Assembly (NCBI GenBank): GCA_035652315.1
Contig: DASREA010000031.1
Location: 1-64,000, forward strand
Length of the DNA stretch: 64,000 nucleotides
Origin: CANKHA01 sp035652315
GTDB taxonomy: Bacteria; Pseudomonadota; Alphaproteobacteria; Rhizobiales; Xanthobacteraceae
Reading direction: 5' to 3'
In this document: positions 30,944-40,028 of the stretch, one piece after another
Numbering within the stretch: the first letter of the stretch is position 1
How the letters are laid out: every line of letters begins with the position of its first letter
Notes under the pieces: generated by a model
What the model saw: only the letters and a program-made list of their open reading frames with translations
Databases searched by the model: none
What the model was told of the DNA's origin: nothing
Program-made: the position numbers and the translations under genes

Positions 30944-31420
30944 ATGACGTCAGCCGCCTCTTCCGCTTCGCGCGCTCCGGCCGATGCAGCCGCCGCAATT
31001 GACGCGGCGATCGCCCGGCTTGCCACGGCCACCGATGCCTTGACCGATCTCGTCGCCCAGGAAACCGCCCTGGTACGCGAGGGGCGCTTGCGCGAAGCCG
31101 CCGCGGTCGCCCGCGCCAAAGCCGATTTTGCCACCAGCTACGTCAAGGATCTGACCCAGCTCAGCAAAGCGCCGGCCCTGGCCGGCGCCGCGCCGGAGCT
31201 GCGCGAGAACTTTCGCGAGCGTCACGCGCGCTTTCACGATCTGCTGCGCACCAACATGACCGTGCTGGCGACCGCGCATGCGGTGGCGGAGGAGCTGATC
31301 CGCGGCGTTTCCGGCGAACTCGCGCGCCGCGCGGCGCCGCAGACCTACGCCGCCTCCGGGCGCCCCGCCGCGCCGAGCCCGAGCGCCATGCAGCCTCTGG
31401 CAATCAGCCGCACGCTTTGA
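30944..31420 (+). CDS. FlgN/FlbY-like export chaperone
   Basis: 158 residues, almost all alpha-helical with heptad patterning (ATDALTDLVAQETALVREGRLREA). It has the FlgN-like feature of a helical core ending in a Pro/Ala/Ser tail. It directly follows flgI and the rod protein, the place of FlbY in Caulobacter. FlgN-type chaperones escort hook-associated proteins. Identification is from length, helicity and position. Confidence 0.65.
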   Translation: MTSAASSASRAPADAAAAIDAAIARLATATDALTDLVAQETALVREGRLREAAAVARAKADFATSYVKDLTQLSKAPALAGAAPELRENFRERHARFHDLLRTNMTVLATAHAVAEELIRGVSGELARRAAPQTYAASGRPAAPSPSAMQPLAISRTL

Positions 31421-31614
31421 TGCGCACTGTTGCCCCGCCGCTTCTGTAAATCAAAACTTAATAGCGCACGCGGTCCGGCGTTCCCTCGAAAGCAAAGGCG
31501 CGCGCGGCGACGGCAGTTAATGATTCCTGAATGCGCGGTGCCGTCTTTCGCGCGTCGGCGCACCGGATCATTAACTCGTTAACCATGTTGCTTCACTCTC
31601 CGTTACGCTCCTTG

Positions 31615-31630
31615 TGGGAGTTTCGGAGCA
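31615..31630 (+). promoter_or_regulatory. Weak sigma-54-like site before flagellin
   Basis: TGGGAGTTTCGGAGCA keeps GG and GC at the correct spacing but departs from TGGCAC and TTGC at several positions. It is 83 bases before the flagellin ATG. Confidence 0.3.
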
Positions 31631-31636
31631 ACCCGA

Positions 31637-31650
31637 CCGGCGTTAGCCGG
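31637..31650 (+). promoter_or_regulatory. Hairpin in the flagellin leader
   Basis: A perfect 5-bp stem, CCGGC-GTTA-GCCGG, about 48 bases before the flagellin ATG. In Caulobacter FlbT acts on the flagellin mRNA leader; a flbT gene lies just downstream here. Confidence 0.35.
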
Positions 31651-31697
31651 GGCAAGGGTTTTTCGCCAGTAGGCAAATCGACCAGAAAGGTTACGCT

Positions 31698-32834
31698 ATG
31701 TCCGACATCACCCTTAGCGCCGGCGTTCGGCAGAACTTGCTCTCGTTGCAGCAAACGGCAAGCCTGATGGCCACGACGCAGAATCGTCTGGCTACCGGCA
31801 AGAAGGTCAACTCCGCTCTCGACAATCCGATCAGCTACTTCACCTCGCAATCGCTCAGCAACCGCGCCAACGATCTCAACGCGCTGCTGGACGGAATCTC
31901 CAATGCGACGAAGACCCTTGAGGCGGCCAACAACGGCTTGACCTCGTTGACCAAGCTGGTCCAAAGCGCGCAGGCCATCGTGCAGCAGGCGCAGCAGAGC
32001 TCCCAGACGACAGCCAAGACAACCGGCTCCGTCAGCGGCTTGACCTCCAGCACGGCGGTGACAATCGCAGCCGGCAACACGATCACCGTCAACGACGGCA
32101 CGACCACCGCTACATTCACAGCGGCCGGCGGCGGCGCCGATACGGTCCAGGACTTTATCGATGCGGTGAACAATACCGCAAACCTGGCCGTGAAGGCCGA
32201 ACTGACCAGCGACGGCAAGGTCCAGCTTGAAGCAACCGGCACCAACACCATCGTGATCGCCGGCACGGCGACGGCCGCCGAAAAGCTGACTCTCGGCCTC
32301 ACCGCCGGCACCACGGCGGCGGGAACGCTCAATACCGACCGTTCTTCGCTGGCCTCTCAGTTCGACGCGCTGCGCACACAGATTGACCAGCTCGCCAGCG
32401 ACTCCGGCTACAACGGCGTCAATCTTCTCAACGGCGACAGCCTGTCGATCGTGTTCAATGAGAAGGGCACGTCGAAGCAGACGATCTCCGGCGTGACGTT
32501 CAACGCAACGGGCCTTGGCGTGGCGGCTTCGACCAACACCTTCCAGACCGACAAGGATGTCAATGACGCCTTGTCCAATCTGTCCGCTGCGCTGAGCACG
32601 CTGCGTACGCAGTCCTCTACATTCGGCTCCAGCCTTTCGGTCGTGCAGGCCCGTCAGGACTTCACCAAGTCCATGATCAATACCCTGCAGACCGGCGCCG
32701 ACAACCTCGTCCTCGCCGACACCAACGAAGAGGGCGCGAACATGCTGGCGTTGCAGACCCGCCAGTCGCTCTCGACCACCGCCCTCGCGCTTGCCAACCA
32801 GGCCAGCCAGAGCGTGCTGCGGCTCTTCGGCTAG
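31698..32834 (+). CDS. fliC: Flagellin
   Basis: 378 residues. Conserved N-terminal helix (LLSLQQTASLMATTQNRLATGKKVNSALDNP) and C-terminal helix (NLVLADTNEEGANMLALQTRQSLSTTALALANQASQSVLRLFG). The middle (about 110-205) holds a flagellin-IN-type beta module (ITVNDGTTTATFT and LQATVQDFIDAVNN-like segments). An AGAAAGG site precedes the ATG and an intrinsic terminator follows. Structural filament subunit exported by the flagellar type III system. Confidence 0.96.
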   Translation: MSDITLSAGVRQNLLSLQQTASLMATTQNRLATGKKVNSALDNPISYFTSQSLSNRANDLNALLDGISNATKTLEAANNGLTSLTKLVQSAQAIVQQAQQSSQTTAKTTGSVSGLTSSTAVTIAAGNTITVNDGTTTATFTAAGGGADTVQDFIDAVNNTANLAVKAELTSDGKVQLEATGTNTIVIAGTATAAEKLTLGLTAGTTAAGTLNTDRSSLASQFDALRTQIDQLASDSGYNGVNLLNGDSLSIVFNEKGTSKQTISGVTFNATGLGVAASTNTFQTDKDVNDALSNLSAALSTLRTQSSTFGSSLSVVQARQDFTKSMINTLQTGADNLVLADTNEEGANMLALQTRQSLSTTALALANQASQSVLRLFG

Positions 32835-32854
32835 TTGCCGACCAATAAACGACG

Positions 32855-32886
32855 AAACGGCGGGGCCAGCGCCCCGCCGTTTTTTT
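32855..32886 (+). terminator. Flagellin terminator
   Basis: Stem ACGGCGGGGC with GCCCCGCCGT around a 4-base loop, followed by seven Ts. Confidence 0.92.
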
Positions 32887-32947
32887 ACCTCTTGTTAACG
32901 ACGGCGGCGAAGTATCGCGATATCGCGTCGGCTCTGCAGGAGACCGT

Positions 32948-33463
32948 ATGGCACTGCGTATCGAGCTCAAGCCCGGCGAACGCGTTCTCGTCGGTCAATG
33001 CGTGCTGACCAATCACGGCCAGCGCGCCGACTTCCTGATCGAGGGCAGCGCCCCGGTACTCCGCGAAACCGACATCATGACGCCGGATCGCGCCGACACC
33101 CCCGCCAAGCGCATCTATCTGGCGGTGCAACTCATGTACATTTCCGACGATCCCCGCGTGCAGCACGACATCTATTTCGCGCTGACGCGCGAAATCGTCG
33201 AGGCGGCGCCGAGCACCTGGCCATACGTTGAAAGTATCAATAATCGAATCTTAACAGGCGAGCTGTACAAAGCGTTAAAGGAAGCCAAATCGTTGATTCG
33301 TTACGAGCAGAGGTTTTTCGAATATGCACAACAACGCGGCAAAGGCTTACGGCACGGTAGCGAAGCAGTCGGTAAGCGATCGCGAATTGGAAGCCGACTT
33401 GTTGCTGAAGGCGGCATCGCGGCTGCAAGCGATTTGCGACAGCTGGGACCGCAACAAAAATGA
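32948..33463 (+). CDS. flbT: Flagellin mRNA regulator FlbT (extended C-terminus)
   Basis: 171 residues. The conserved part is residues 1-125 (ALRIELKPGERVLVGQCVLTNHG, IMTPDRADTPAKRIYLAVQLMYI, LYKALKEAKSLIRYEQ). FlbT in Caulobacter limits flagellin translation until the hook is complete. The last ~47 residues are basic and lie over the first 140 bases of flaF in another frame; family members usually end near residue 126-141. An AGGAG site precedes the ATG. Confidence 0.9.
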   Translation: MALRIELKPGERVLVGQCVLTNHGQRADFLIEGSAPVLRETDIMTPDRADTPAKRIYLAVQLMYISDDPRVQHDIYFALTREIVEAAPSTWPYVESINNRILTGELYKALKEAKSLIRYEQRFFEYAQQRGKGLRHGSEAVGKRSRIGSRLVAEGGIAAASDLRQLGPQQK

Positions 33464-33692
33464 TTTGCATGAGGCGCTGCTTTACAACCGCAAACTCTGG
33501 TCGATCTTCTTGACCGCGGTGACCGAACCAGCCCATCCACTGCCGGCGAGTATACGGCAGAATGTCGCCAATCTCGGCATTTTCGTTCTGAGTCAGACTG
33601 TCTCGGCCAGCGCCGATCCGCGGCCAGAACAGCTCACTTCGCTCATTAATATCAACCGCGAAATCGCTGCGGGCCTGCGCAGCCGGGCCTGA
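33324..33692 (+). CDS. flaF: Flagellar biosynthesis regulator FlaF
   Basis: 122 residues, cytosolic helical protein (HNNAAKAYGTVAKQSVSDRELEADLLLKAASRL, YNRKLWSIFLTAV). FlaF is required for flagellin production or secretion in alphaproteobacteria and works opposite to FlbT. Its start lies inside the flbT reading frame. A perfect terminator follows. Confidence 0.92.
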   Translation: MHNNAAKAYGTVAKQSVSDRELEADLLLKAASRLQAICDSWDRNKNDLHEALLYNRKLWSIFLTAVTEPAHPLPASIRQNVANLGIFVLSQTVSASADPRPEQLTSLININREIAAGLRSRA

Positions 33693-33716
33693 TGCGAGCA
33701 GCCTGACGGAACCAAG

Positions 33717-33743
33717 TGCGCGGCTCAAGAGCCGCGCATTTTC
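33717..33743 (+). terminator. Terminator after flaF
   Basis: A 9-bp perfect stem TGCGCGGCT and AGCCGCGCA with a 4-base loop, then TTTTCT. Confidence 0.85.
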
Positions 33744-33768
33744 TATTCGGGTATCGGCTGAGAGGACG

Positions 33769-35274
33769 TCAGAGGTAGTTGACAAGGCTGGTTTGCAGCA
33801 GCAGCGCCGTCGTTTGCAGGGAGGCTTGCAGACTCGTCTGCAAGGTCAGAATTTGCGCACCCACTTCTTCCTGCGGCACGCCCTGGATGCTTTGCAGAAG
33901 ATCCGACAGGCTCGATCGCATAAGCTGATGACGCTGCGAGGCGTCCTGCATCGCAACCTGCGCGCTCGCGATATCCGATTCGATATCGGAGATTTTCTGC
34001 AGGCCCGGCTGGCCGTCGAGATTGGCGGCGATTTTTTGCGTCAGCGCCCCGTAAGCATCCGGCGCATTGGGATCGGACGCGGAGAACCTCGTGGCGGCAA
34101 AGACCGCGATATTTTCCACCGCCTGCCGCAATGCGTCTTCGTTGGCGCGCATGCCGTAGGAAACGCTGATCGAACTGTCGATGCGGACGTTGGCCGTGGC
34201 GCGCGCGGGATCGCTGCCGGCTTCGCCACTGTACCAGATCACGGTATTGCTGCCGGTGCCGGCGACGAGCGCGGTCGCCGTGTCGAAAGGTGGTCCGTCG
34301 ACCCGCATCGGCGGGTTATTGGCGTCCGCGGCGAAAAACGAATCCGCAGCTGCCATGGCCGAGGCTGCCGCCATCGGCCCGCCGACCAGCGAAGCGACCG
34401 CCCCGGAGAGCGCCGACTGCAGATTGTTCGCGGTGATCGCCGGGGTGGCGCCGATGGTGAACTGGTTCGGCCCGGGCGGGGCGGCATCGGTCGCGGTGAG
34501 CGTGACGGACGAACTGGTGCCGTCCGGGAGTGTGAAGGCGAAAGTGACGCTCTCGCCCCGGTTTGGCGCGGCGGCGCTCAAATCGATCGACATCGAAGGC
34601 GGTGCGCCGGCCGGCGCATTGGCAACCGCGCCCGTGATACTTGAGCTTATCGCGGCAAGCTTCAGCCCAAAGGGCGACCCGGCGACGTCTTCGGAAACGG
34701 AGACGACCCCGCCGGCGGCCGCGGGAATGACGAGACGGCCGAGACCGTCGGCGCCGATATCGGCCTGCTGGCGTTCGGAAATGATCTGCTTCAGCCCGGC
34801 CTGCACGCCGTTCCCGTTGACGATGTGATCGGTCGACTCGACCGCCGGCTGATCGACGGCCCTGCCGGAAAACAGATAGCGGTCGCCGACTTGGGTATTG
34901 AGCAGTCCGAGAACGATATCGAGTTGGCTGTATGCGGTGCGCTGATCCTGCGTCTGCCCGGTGCCGTCGGCAATAAAACGCGATTGCAACGCGGCTGCCT
35001 TGGTCTGGCCGCCGACCGCCGCAATCTGCTGCAATGCCGTCTGCGCCGTCGACATGCGAACGCCGGCTGTCTGCATGGCGGAGTCTTGGCTATCGAGCGC
35101 GGCAAGCTGGTTGTTGAGCGTGACGGTGAGGCCGCGATCGAGACCGATGCCTGCGTAGGTATTCGACTTTTTGCCGGTACCGAGTTGGCGCTGCAGCTCG
35201 TCGAGCTGGCGGCGCATGTCCAGCAGCGGCTGCACGAGCAGGGCCGAACGGCTGCCGATTCCGCTTATTGTCAT
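33769..35274 (-). CDS. flgL: Flagellar hook-filament junction protein FlgL
   Basis: 501 residues starting MTISGIGSRSALLVQPLLDM, with a flagellin-like N-terminal helical bundle (MRRQLDELQRQLGTGKKSNTYAGIG) and C-terminal coil (MQDASQRHQLMRSSLSDLLQSI). The middle carries beta modules (SVTFAFTLPDGTSSSVTLTAT). It is longer than enteric FlgL (about 317). The ATG at 35274 is preferred over the one 21 bases upstream because of an AAAGGAC site. Last gene of flgE-flgK-flgL. Confidence 0.88.
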   Translation of the reverse strand: MTISGIGSRSALLVQPLLDMRRQLDELQRQLGTGKKSNTYAGIGLDRGLTVTLNNQLAALDSQDSAMQTAGVRMSTAQTALQQIAAVGGQTKAAALQSRFIADGTGQTQDQRTAYSQLDIVLGLLNTQVGDRYLFSGRAVDQPAVESTDHIVNGNGVQAGLKQIISERQQADIGADGLGRLVIPAAAGGVVSVSEDVAGSPFGLKLAAISSSITGAVANAPAGAPPSMSIDLSAAAPNRGESVTFAFTLPDGTSSSVTLTATDAAPPGPNQFTIGATPAITANNLQSALSGAVASLVGGPMAAASAMAAADSFFAADANNPPMRVDGPPFDTATALVAGTGSNTVIWYSGEAGSDPARATANVRIDSSISVSYGMRANEDALRQAVENIAVFAATRFSASDPNAPDAYGALTQKIAANLDGQPGLQKISDIESDIASAQVAMQDASQRHQLMRSSLSDLLQSIQGVPQEEVGAQILTLQTSLQASLQTTALLLQTSLVNYL

Positions 35275-35291
35275 GCCACAACTGTCCTTTC

Positions 35292-37163
35292 TCAACCGAC
35301 GGAATTCATCAGTGCGTCGAGCATCTCCTTGACGGCGCCCAGCACGCGGGCGTTGGCGGCGTATGCATTCTGCAGATTGAGAAGATTCGTCATCTCCTCG
35401 TCGACATTGACCGAAGCGCTGTCGTCGAAGCGCTGCTGCAACGACTTCACCACCACGTCCTGACCCTGCTGCAGGCTGGCGGCCGACGCTGCCGCTTCGC
35501 CCTGAGTGCTGGCGATCTGCCGGATGAACGAGGTCAGCGTCCCATCGTATGGCGCCACGGCGGTGCCAATTCCGGAAGCGGGATCGAACCGCAGCGAAGC
35601 GCCGTTGAGCCGGTCGAAAAGAAAGCTCGGCCGCGTATCGTCGCCTGCCGGAGTCAACGGCGAGGTTTGATAGACCACGAGCTTCGACGGATCCGCCAAC
35701 AGAGCGGCATTCACCGCGAGCCGCCCGGCAAGCCCGACCTGCTGCGAACCTTGCGCGCTGATCGCGCCCGTAAACGGAACATGCGCATCGAGGAAAAGCG
35801 GCAGCTCGACGCCGCCAGTCAGGCCGGTAATCGTTTGCGTGGTCGAAGCGGCATCGACGCCGATCTTGCCGAAGCCGTCGTCGAGCACGCGCAGCGTATT
35901 GCCGGCCGGATTTGAGAATTGGAGACCCGTGGTCGCTAAGGCGCCGCTGAGCTGGGAGACGACGGAACTCATCCCGCCGGAAAAATCGACGCCGATTACC
36001 CGGTCATTGGGGTCGGCCGTAGCGGAATCAGCCAGCGGCAGCGCGCCCGGATCGTCCACGCGCACCAGCGTCAGCTTCCGCTGCGCCCCACTCATGTTAT
36101 CGGTATAGGTGATGCTGATCGTGTTGCCGGCGGAGAGCGGACCAAGATCGAGATCGAAGCCCGATTGTCCGCCGGAAACGACGGCAGCGCCGTCCGTGGT
36201 GCGGTCCGAAAGGGACTGCGCCAGTTTGGCGGAAAAACTATCGAGTTGAGTCTGTGCCTGAACCAGAGTCTGATCGCGCATTTCCAGAAGCGCGGCGATC
36301 TGGCCAGAGCGGATCGCCTTGTTGGCGATGAGATCGGTATCGCCGCCCGTTGGCGAGATCAGCTTTATGGTGCCGACGGTGCACAAGGCCGGATCCGCGC
36401 TCCAGGTCGCGCTCGGTGTCATTGTGCCCTGGGCGTCGAAGGAAAGTTGCGACGCCTCGGTCCCGACAAGCTGGACGCCGGAATTCGTAAATACCGAAAT
36501 CTGATTGTGATCGTTTTGAACAATGCGGATATCCATCAACCGCGAGAGCTGATCGATATAGCCGTCCCGCTGGTCGAGCAGGGAGGCCGTCGTGCTATTA
36601 GCGGCGGGCGACGTCGCGAGCTGCTGGTTGATGCGTGCGATCTGCTGCATGGCATCATTGGCTTTGGCCACAGCGTCTGCCAATCCGAGCTCCGCGTCGG
36701 TGCGCAAGCCCTGAATGCCGTCGGTCATCGCGCTAAGCTGCTGGGTCAGCACTTGCGCGCTGTTGAGAACGGAGTTGCGGGCCGATGTCGATTCGGGACT
36801 GGTCGCCAGGGATTGAACCGCCGTCGTCAGATTGTTGAACGCCGTCTCCAGCGTCGTCGCCGAGCCGGGATCGCCGTAGATTTGCTGCAGCCGGCCGAAG
36901 AATTGCGCGCGCAGATCAGCATAGGCGCCGCCGGCCGTCTCGGTGCGCAACTGACGCTGAATATAGGCGTCGAGTTCGCGGTTGATATCGGAAACACGCA
37001 CGCCGGAGCCAAGGCCGCCGCCGGAGACAGCGACCTGGTCCATGGTCCGTCGCACATAGCCGGCGGTCTGCGCATTGGCGATGTTGCCGGCGACCACCGC
37101 CAGTCCGGACTGGGTGACGCGCAGTCCGGACGCGGCGGTGACAAGCGCCTGAGTGAGACTCAT
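35292..37163 (-). CDS. flgK: Flagellar hook-associated protein FlgK
   Basis: 623 residues. Starts MSLTQALVTAASGLRVTQSG, with the rod/hook motif VVAGNIANAQTAGYVRRTMDQV, and ends VNVDEEMTNLLNLQNAYAANARVLGAVKEMLDALMNSVG. First junction protein between hook and filament. It lies between flgE and flgL with 53 and 17 bases to each. Confidence 0.95.
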   Translation of the reverse strand: MSLTQALVTAASGLRVTQSGLAVVAGNIANAQTAGYVRRTMDQVAVSGGGLGSGVRVSDINRELDAYIQRQLRTETAGGAYADLRAQFFGRLQQIYGDPGSATTLETAFNNLTTAVQSLATSPESTSARNSVLNSAQVLTQQLSAMTDGIQGLRTDAELGLADAVAKANDAMQQIARINQQLATSPAANSTTASLLDQRDGYIDQLSRLMDIRIVQNDHNQISVFTNSGVQLVGTEASQLSFDAQGTMTPSATWSADPALCTVGTIKLISPTGGDTDLIANKAIRSGQIAALLEMRDQTLVQAQTQLDSFSAKLAQSLSDRTTDGAAVVSGGQSGFDLDLGPLSAGNTISITYTDNMSGAQRKLTLVRVDDPGALPLADSATADPNDRVIGVDFSGGMSSVVSQLSGALATTGLQFSNPAGNTLRVLDDGFGKIGVDAASTTQTITGLTGGVELPLFLDAHVPFTGAISAQGSQQVGLAGRLAVNAALLADPSKLVVYQTSPLTPAGDDTRPSFLFDRLNGASLRFDPASGIGTAVAPYDGTLTSFIRQIASTQGEAAASAASLQQGQDVVVKSLQQRFDDSASVNVDEEMTNLLNLQNAYAANARVLGAVKEMLDALMNSVG

Positions 37164-37216
37164 GAACGGTGCCTATGCCTGGCTTTGCGTCCCGCCGGCC
37201 GGTGGGATCCGGTCGG

Positions 37217-39220
37217 CTAGCGCAACATGTTCAGCAAATCCTGAACCATTTGATTGGTGGTTGAGATCACGCGGGTATTGGCCGAATAGGCCTGCTGCGT
37301 GACGATCAGCTTGGTGAATTCGTCGGCAATGTCGGTGTTGGACCCTTCCAACGAGGAGCCGACGATCTTGCCGGCAGCACCGAGGATAGCCGGACCGGAT
37401 TCGTCTGTGACTTCGAAGGCGCCGCCGTCGATGCGCTTGAGATTGTTGGCGCCGTTAAAGCTGGCGAGCGTGATCTCGGCCAGATCGATGGTGCGGCCGT
37501 TGGAATAGCTGCCGACCACGCGCGCCTTGTCGTTCACCGCGACCGATTGTAACTCGCCGGCGGGGAAGCCATTCTGCTGCAAAAGATTGACCTGCACATT
37601 GCCGTTCGGATCGGCGAATTGCGTGATGCCGCCCGAGCCGTGGGTGACCTGCACGTCGCCGAGGGCCACGCCGTCCACCGTCACGTTGGTCAGGGTCAGG
37701 TTGGCGATCAGCGGATTCATCTGGCCGTTGGCGCCGAAGGTGTAATCCACACCCGCGTTCTGCCAGGCCACCTGGTTGCCGGTGGCATTGGAGTTGACCT
37801 GATAGAACAGGTTCCAAGTGTCGGTACCGCCGTAGAGCGCGCTGTCGATCTTGGCCCAGCGCAACTGGATGTTCACCGGCGAACCGGAGACGTCATAGGC
37901 GGTGACGGCGCCGCCGCCGATCGAGGAATCAAGAAAGGCGGTGAGGTCGTTCGCCACCACCGTCTGATTTGACGGAATGGCCGAGCTCGTCTGCATGCCG
38001 AAGGTCTTCGGCTGCGCGGTTCCGCTGACCGTAATGGTGTCGGTCGGGCTAGTCGCCGTGATCGTGATGTTGCCGTTCGAGGTGTTGACAGAGGCGATGC
38101 CGCCGGTGACGCCGCCGAGACCGTCCGGTGCGCTGTTCAATTCCGCCAAAGTCGAGACCTGGTTGGCGCCGGTGCCGAAGGTGATGGTTTTGACGTTGGC
38201 TCCGATGGTGATGGTCATCGTGTCGCCGGGAGCGACGGCGCTTTGCGTCAGCAGATTGGTCGGCTGCGCCGTGCCGACGGAAAGCCCAAGCTCGGCCAGC
38301 ATCGCGGTCGAACCGCTGGCGATGGTCAGCGGAGTGTCGGCGTCGGTGCTGGTCAGAACGATATGGCCGGAGGCATCGAGGCTGGTCGGCGTGACCAGGC
38401 CGGGAGGCGTCGCGGCATCGATGGCGGCAAGAACCTGCGCCGGCGTCATGCCGACGTTGATGGTGATATTGCCGCTGCCGTTGATGGTGAAGGTGCCGGC
38501 ATTGGCGATGCCGGCCGGCAGCACGGCGGTGCCGGTGATTTGCGCCGGCGCATCGGGCGCCAGCATCGCGCCGATCCCCGTGATCGTGGCCGCCGAAGGC
38601 GGCCCGGCCACCGGATTGGCGATGAAGTTCGCGGGATTGAGCAGCTCGGATCCGGGAACGCTGGTGTCATGGCCCGGAGTCAGCGGATAGCTTGCCAGGT
38701 TGGCGCGATAGGTGATTTCGCTCGTCGCCTGCGCCGGCAGGAAATCGTTCTGGAACTTGAGCACCTGCGGCACGCTGCCGACCAGATTGCCGGTGGTGGA
38801 ATCCACCGGGATGCCCATGAGGAAATAGCCGGCGCCGTTGACCAGGTAACCGTCCTTGTCGGGCTGGAAGTCGCCGCGGCGGGTGTAGAGGTCGATGCCG
38901 GAGAAGACCGGCCGATTGTCGGTCTCGCTGGTCGGCTTCTGCGTCACGAAAAAGCCGTCGCCATTGATCGCCATGAAGGTGCCGATCGAGGCGCTCTGCA
39001 CGTCGCCCTGCACCGTGTTGGTGGCGCGCGCATTGGCGACGACGCTGCCGGACTGCTGTTTGCTCGGCGGCGCGTCCGGCACCAGATCCATAAAGCTGGT
39101 ATCGGTGCGCTTGAAGGCGGTGGTCTGAGAATTGGCGATATTGCCGGAGATGTTTTCGAGCGCGAAAGATTGCGCGCGCATGCCGGTCACCGAGGTGGTG
39201 AGAGCGCCGAAGATACCCAT
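37217..39220 (-). CDS. flgE: Flagellar hook protein FlgE (long form)
   Basis: 667 residues. N-terminus MGIFGALTTSVTGMRAQSFALENISGNIANSQTTAFKRTDTSF, C-terminus DEFTKLIVTQQAYSANTRVISTTNQMVQDLLNMLR. Two flagellin-IN-like beta modules are inserted at about 225-315 and 320-415, which explains the length well above the ~400 residues of enteric FlgE. The ATG at 39220 is chosen by homology; an upstream frame covers the sigma-54 promoter. First gene of flgE-flgK-flgL. Confidence 0.95.
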   Translation of the reverse strand: MGIFGALTTSVTGMRAQSFALENISGNIANSQTTAFKRTDTSFMDLVPDAPPSKQQSGSVVANARATNTVQGDVQSASIGTFMAINGDGFFVTQKPTSETDNRPVFSGIDLYTRRGDFQPDKDGYLVNGAGYFLMGIPVDSTTGNLVGSVPQVLKFQNDFLPAQATSEITYRANLASYPLTPGHDTSVPGSELLNPANFIANPVAGPPSAATITGIGAMLAPDAPAQITGTAVLPAGIANAGTFTINGSGNITINVGMTPAQVLAAIDAATPPGLVTPTSLDASGHIVLTSTDADTPLTIASGSTAMLAELGLSVGTAQPTNLLTQSAVAPGDTMTITIGANVKTITFGTGANQVSTLAELNSAPDGLGGVTGGIASVNTSNGNITITATSPTDTITVSGTAQPKTFGMQTSSAIPSNQTVVANDLTAFLDSSIGGGAVTAYDVSGSPVNIQLRWAKIDSALYGGTDTWNLFYQVNSNATGNQVAWQNAGVDYTFGANGQMNPLIANLTLTNVTVDGVALGDVQVTHGSGGITQFADPNGNVQVNLLQQNGFPAGELQSVAVNDKARVVGSYSNGRTIDLAEITLASFNGANNLKRIDGGAFEVTDESGPAILGAAGKIVGSSLEGSNTDIADEFTKLIVTQQAYSANTRVISTTNQMVQDLLNMLR

Positions 39221-39293
39221 GACTTCTTCTCCAACTGCACCCGGGCGGCCGGCCGGGGGATCGCGGGAAAGGCCGCAATATCTCCCGGCGCGG

Positions 39294-39309
39294 TGCAAAC
39301 GCCGCGCCA
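39294..39309 (-). promoter_or_regulatory. Sigma-54 type promoter upstream of flgE
   Basis: On the minus strand TGGCGCGGCGTTTGCA, one mismatch (A to G) from TGGCAC-N5-TTGCA. It lies about 74 bases before the flgE ATG. Confidence 0.82.
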
Positions 39310-39427
39310 GAGAATAAACTTGCGTTATTTCAATTGCTTAAGACGATGCCGGGCCCGGAGAGAACCGCCAGGACACGTCAATTCCTGCCGGAAAGCGGCA
39401 GGAATTGCCGTGCTCATGGAGCGCTTG

Positions 39428-39949
39428 TCAGGCCGGCGGGGCGCCCGCCGCGGGCACGAATTTCAAGGACACGCCGTTCATGCAGTAGCGCAGGCCGGTC
39501 GGCGGCGGGCCGTCGTGGAAGACATGACCGAGATGGCCGCCGCAACGGCGGCAATGGACCTCGGTGCGGACCATGAAATAGGAGGTGTCCTCCTTGGTGC
39601 GCACGGCATCCGGCAGCGGCCGATAGAAGCTCGGCCATCCGGTGCCGCTGTCGAACTTGGTGTCAGACGAAAACAACGGAAGATCGCAGCCGGCGCAGGC
39701 AAAGATGCCTTTGCGCTTTTCATGCTCCAGCGGACTCGAGCCGGCCGGCTCGGTGCCTTCGTGGCGTAAGACGCGATATTGCGCCGGCGTCAGGATGCGC
39801 CGCCACTCCTCGTCGGATTTCTGCACTTCGAAGGTTTCCGCCCCGGTCACCGCGGCGGCCTTGCGCGGCCAGCGAACCCAGGCAAAGGCGGCAAACCCCG
39901 CGCCTGCCGCCAGAATCAGCCGCCGCGTGTATTGCATGCGCATATCCAT
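39428..39949 (-). CDS. msrB: Peptide-methionine (R)-S-oxide reductase with export signal
   Basis: 173 residues. A twin-arginine-like signal (MQYTRRLILAAGAGFAAFAWV) points to periplasmic localisation. The MsrB domain has two zinc CxxC pairs (CAGC, CRRC), GTGWPSFY and the catalytic cysteine in RYCMNG. It repairs oxidised methionines with thioredoxin-type donors. The ATG at 39949 has an AGGGA site upstream. Upstream neighbour is the FAD oxidoreductase gene, 79 bases away. Confidence 0.92.
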   Translation of the reverse strand: MDMRMQYTRRLILAAGAGFAAFAWVRWPRKAAAVTGAETFEVQKSDEEWRRILTPAQYRVLRHEGTEPAGSSPLEHEKRKGIFACAGCDLPLFSSDTKFDSGTGWPSFYRPLPDAVRTKEDTSYFMVRTEVHCRRCGGHLGHVFHDGPPPTGLRYCMNGVSLKFVPAAGAPPA

Positions 39950-40028
39950 GATTCCCTGCCTTTTCGTGCTCTCGCCGTCTGATACGTGCCCGGCGAGCCG
40001 GCGGTTACATCGCAAGTTACTGCCGCGA

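Noticed and set aside
31570..31583. TTAA-N4-TTAA before flagellin as a CtrA box
   Set aside because: Spacing of 4 instead of 7; does not meet the CtrA consensus.
32913..32924. Palindrome CGCGATATCGCG upstream of flbT
   Set aside because: A short 12-bp palindrome is not surprising in GC-rich sequence, and nothing links it to a known operator.
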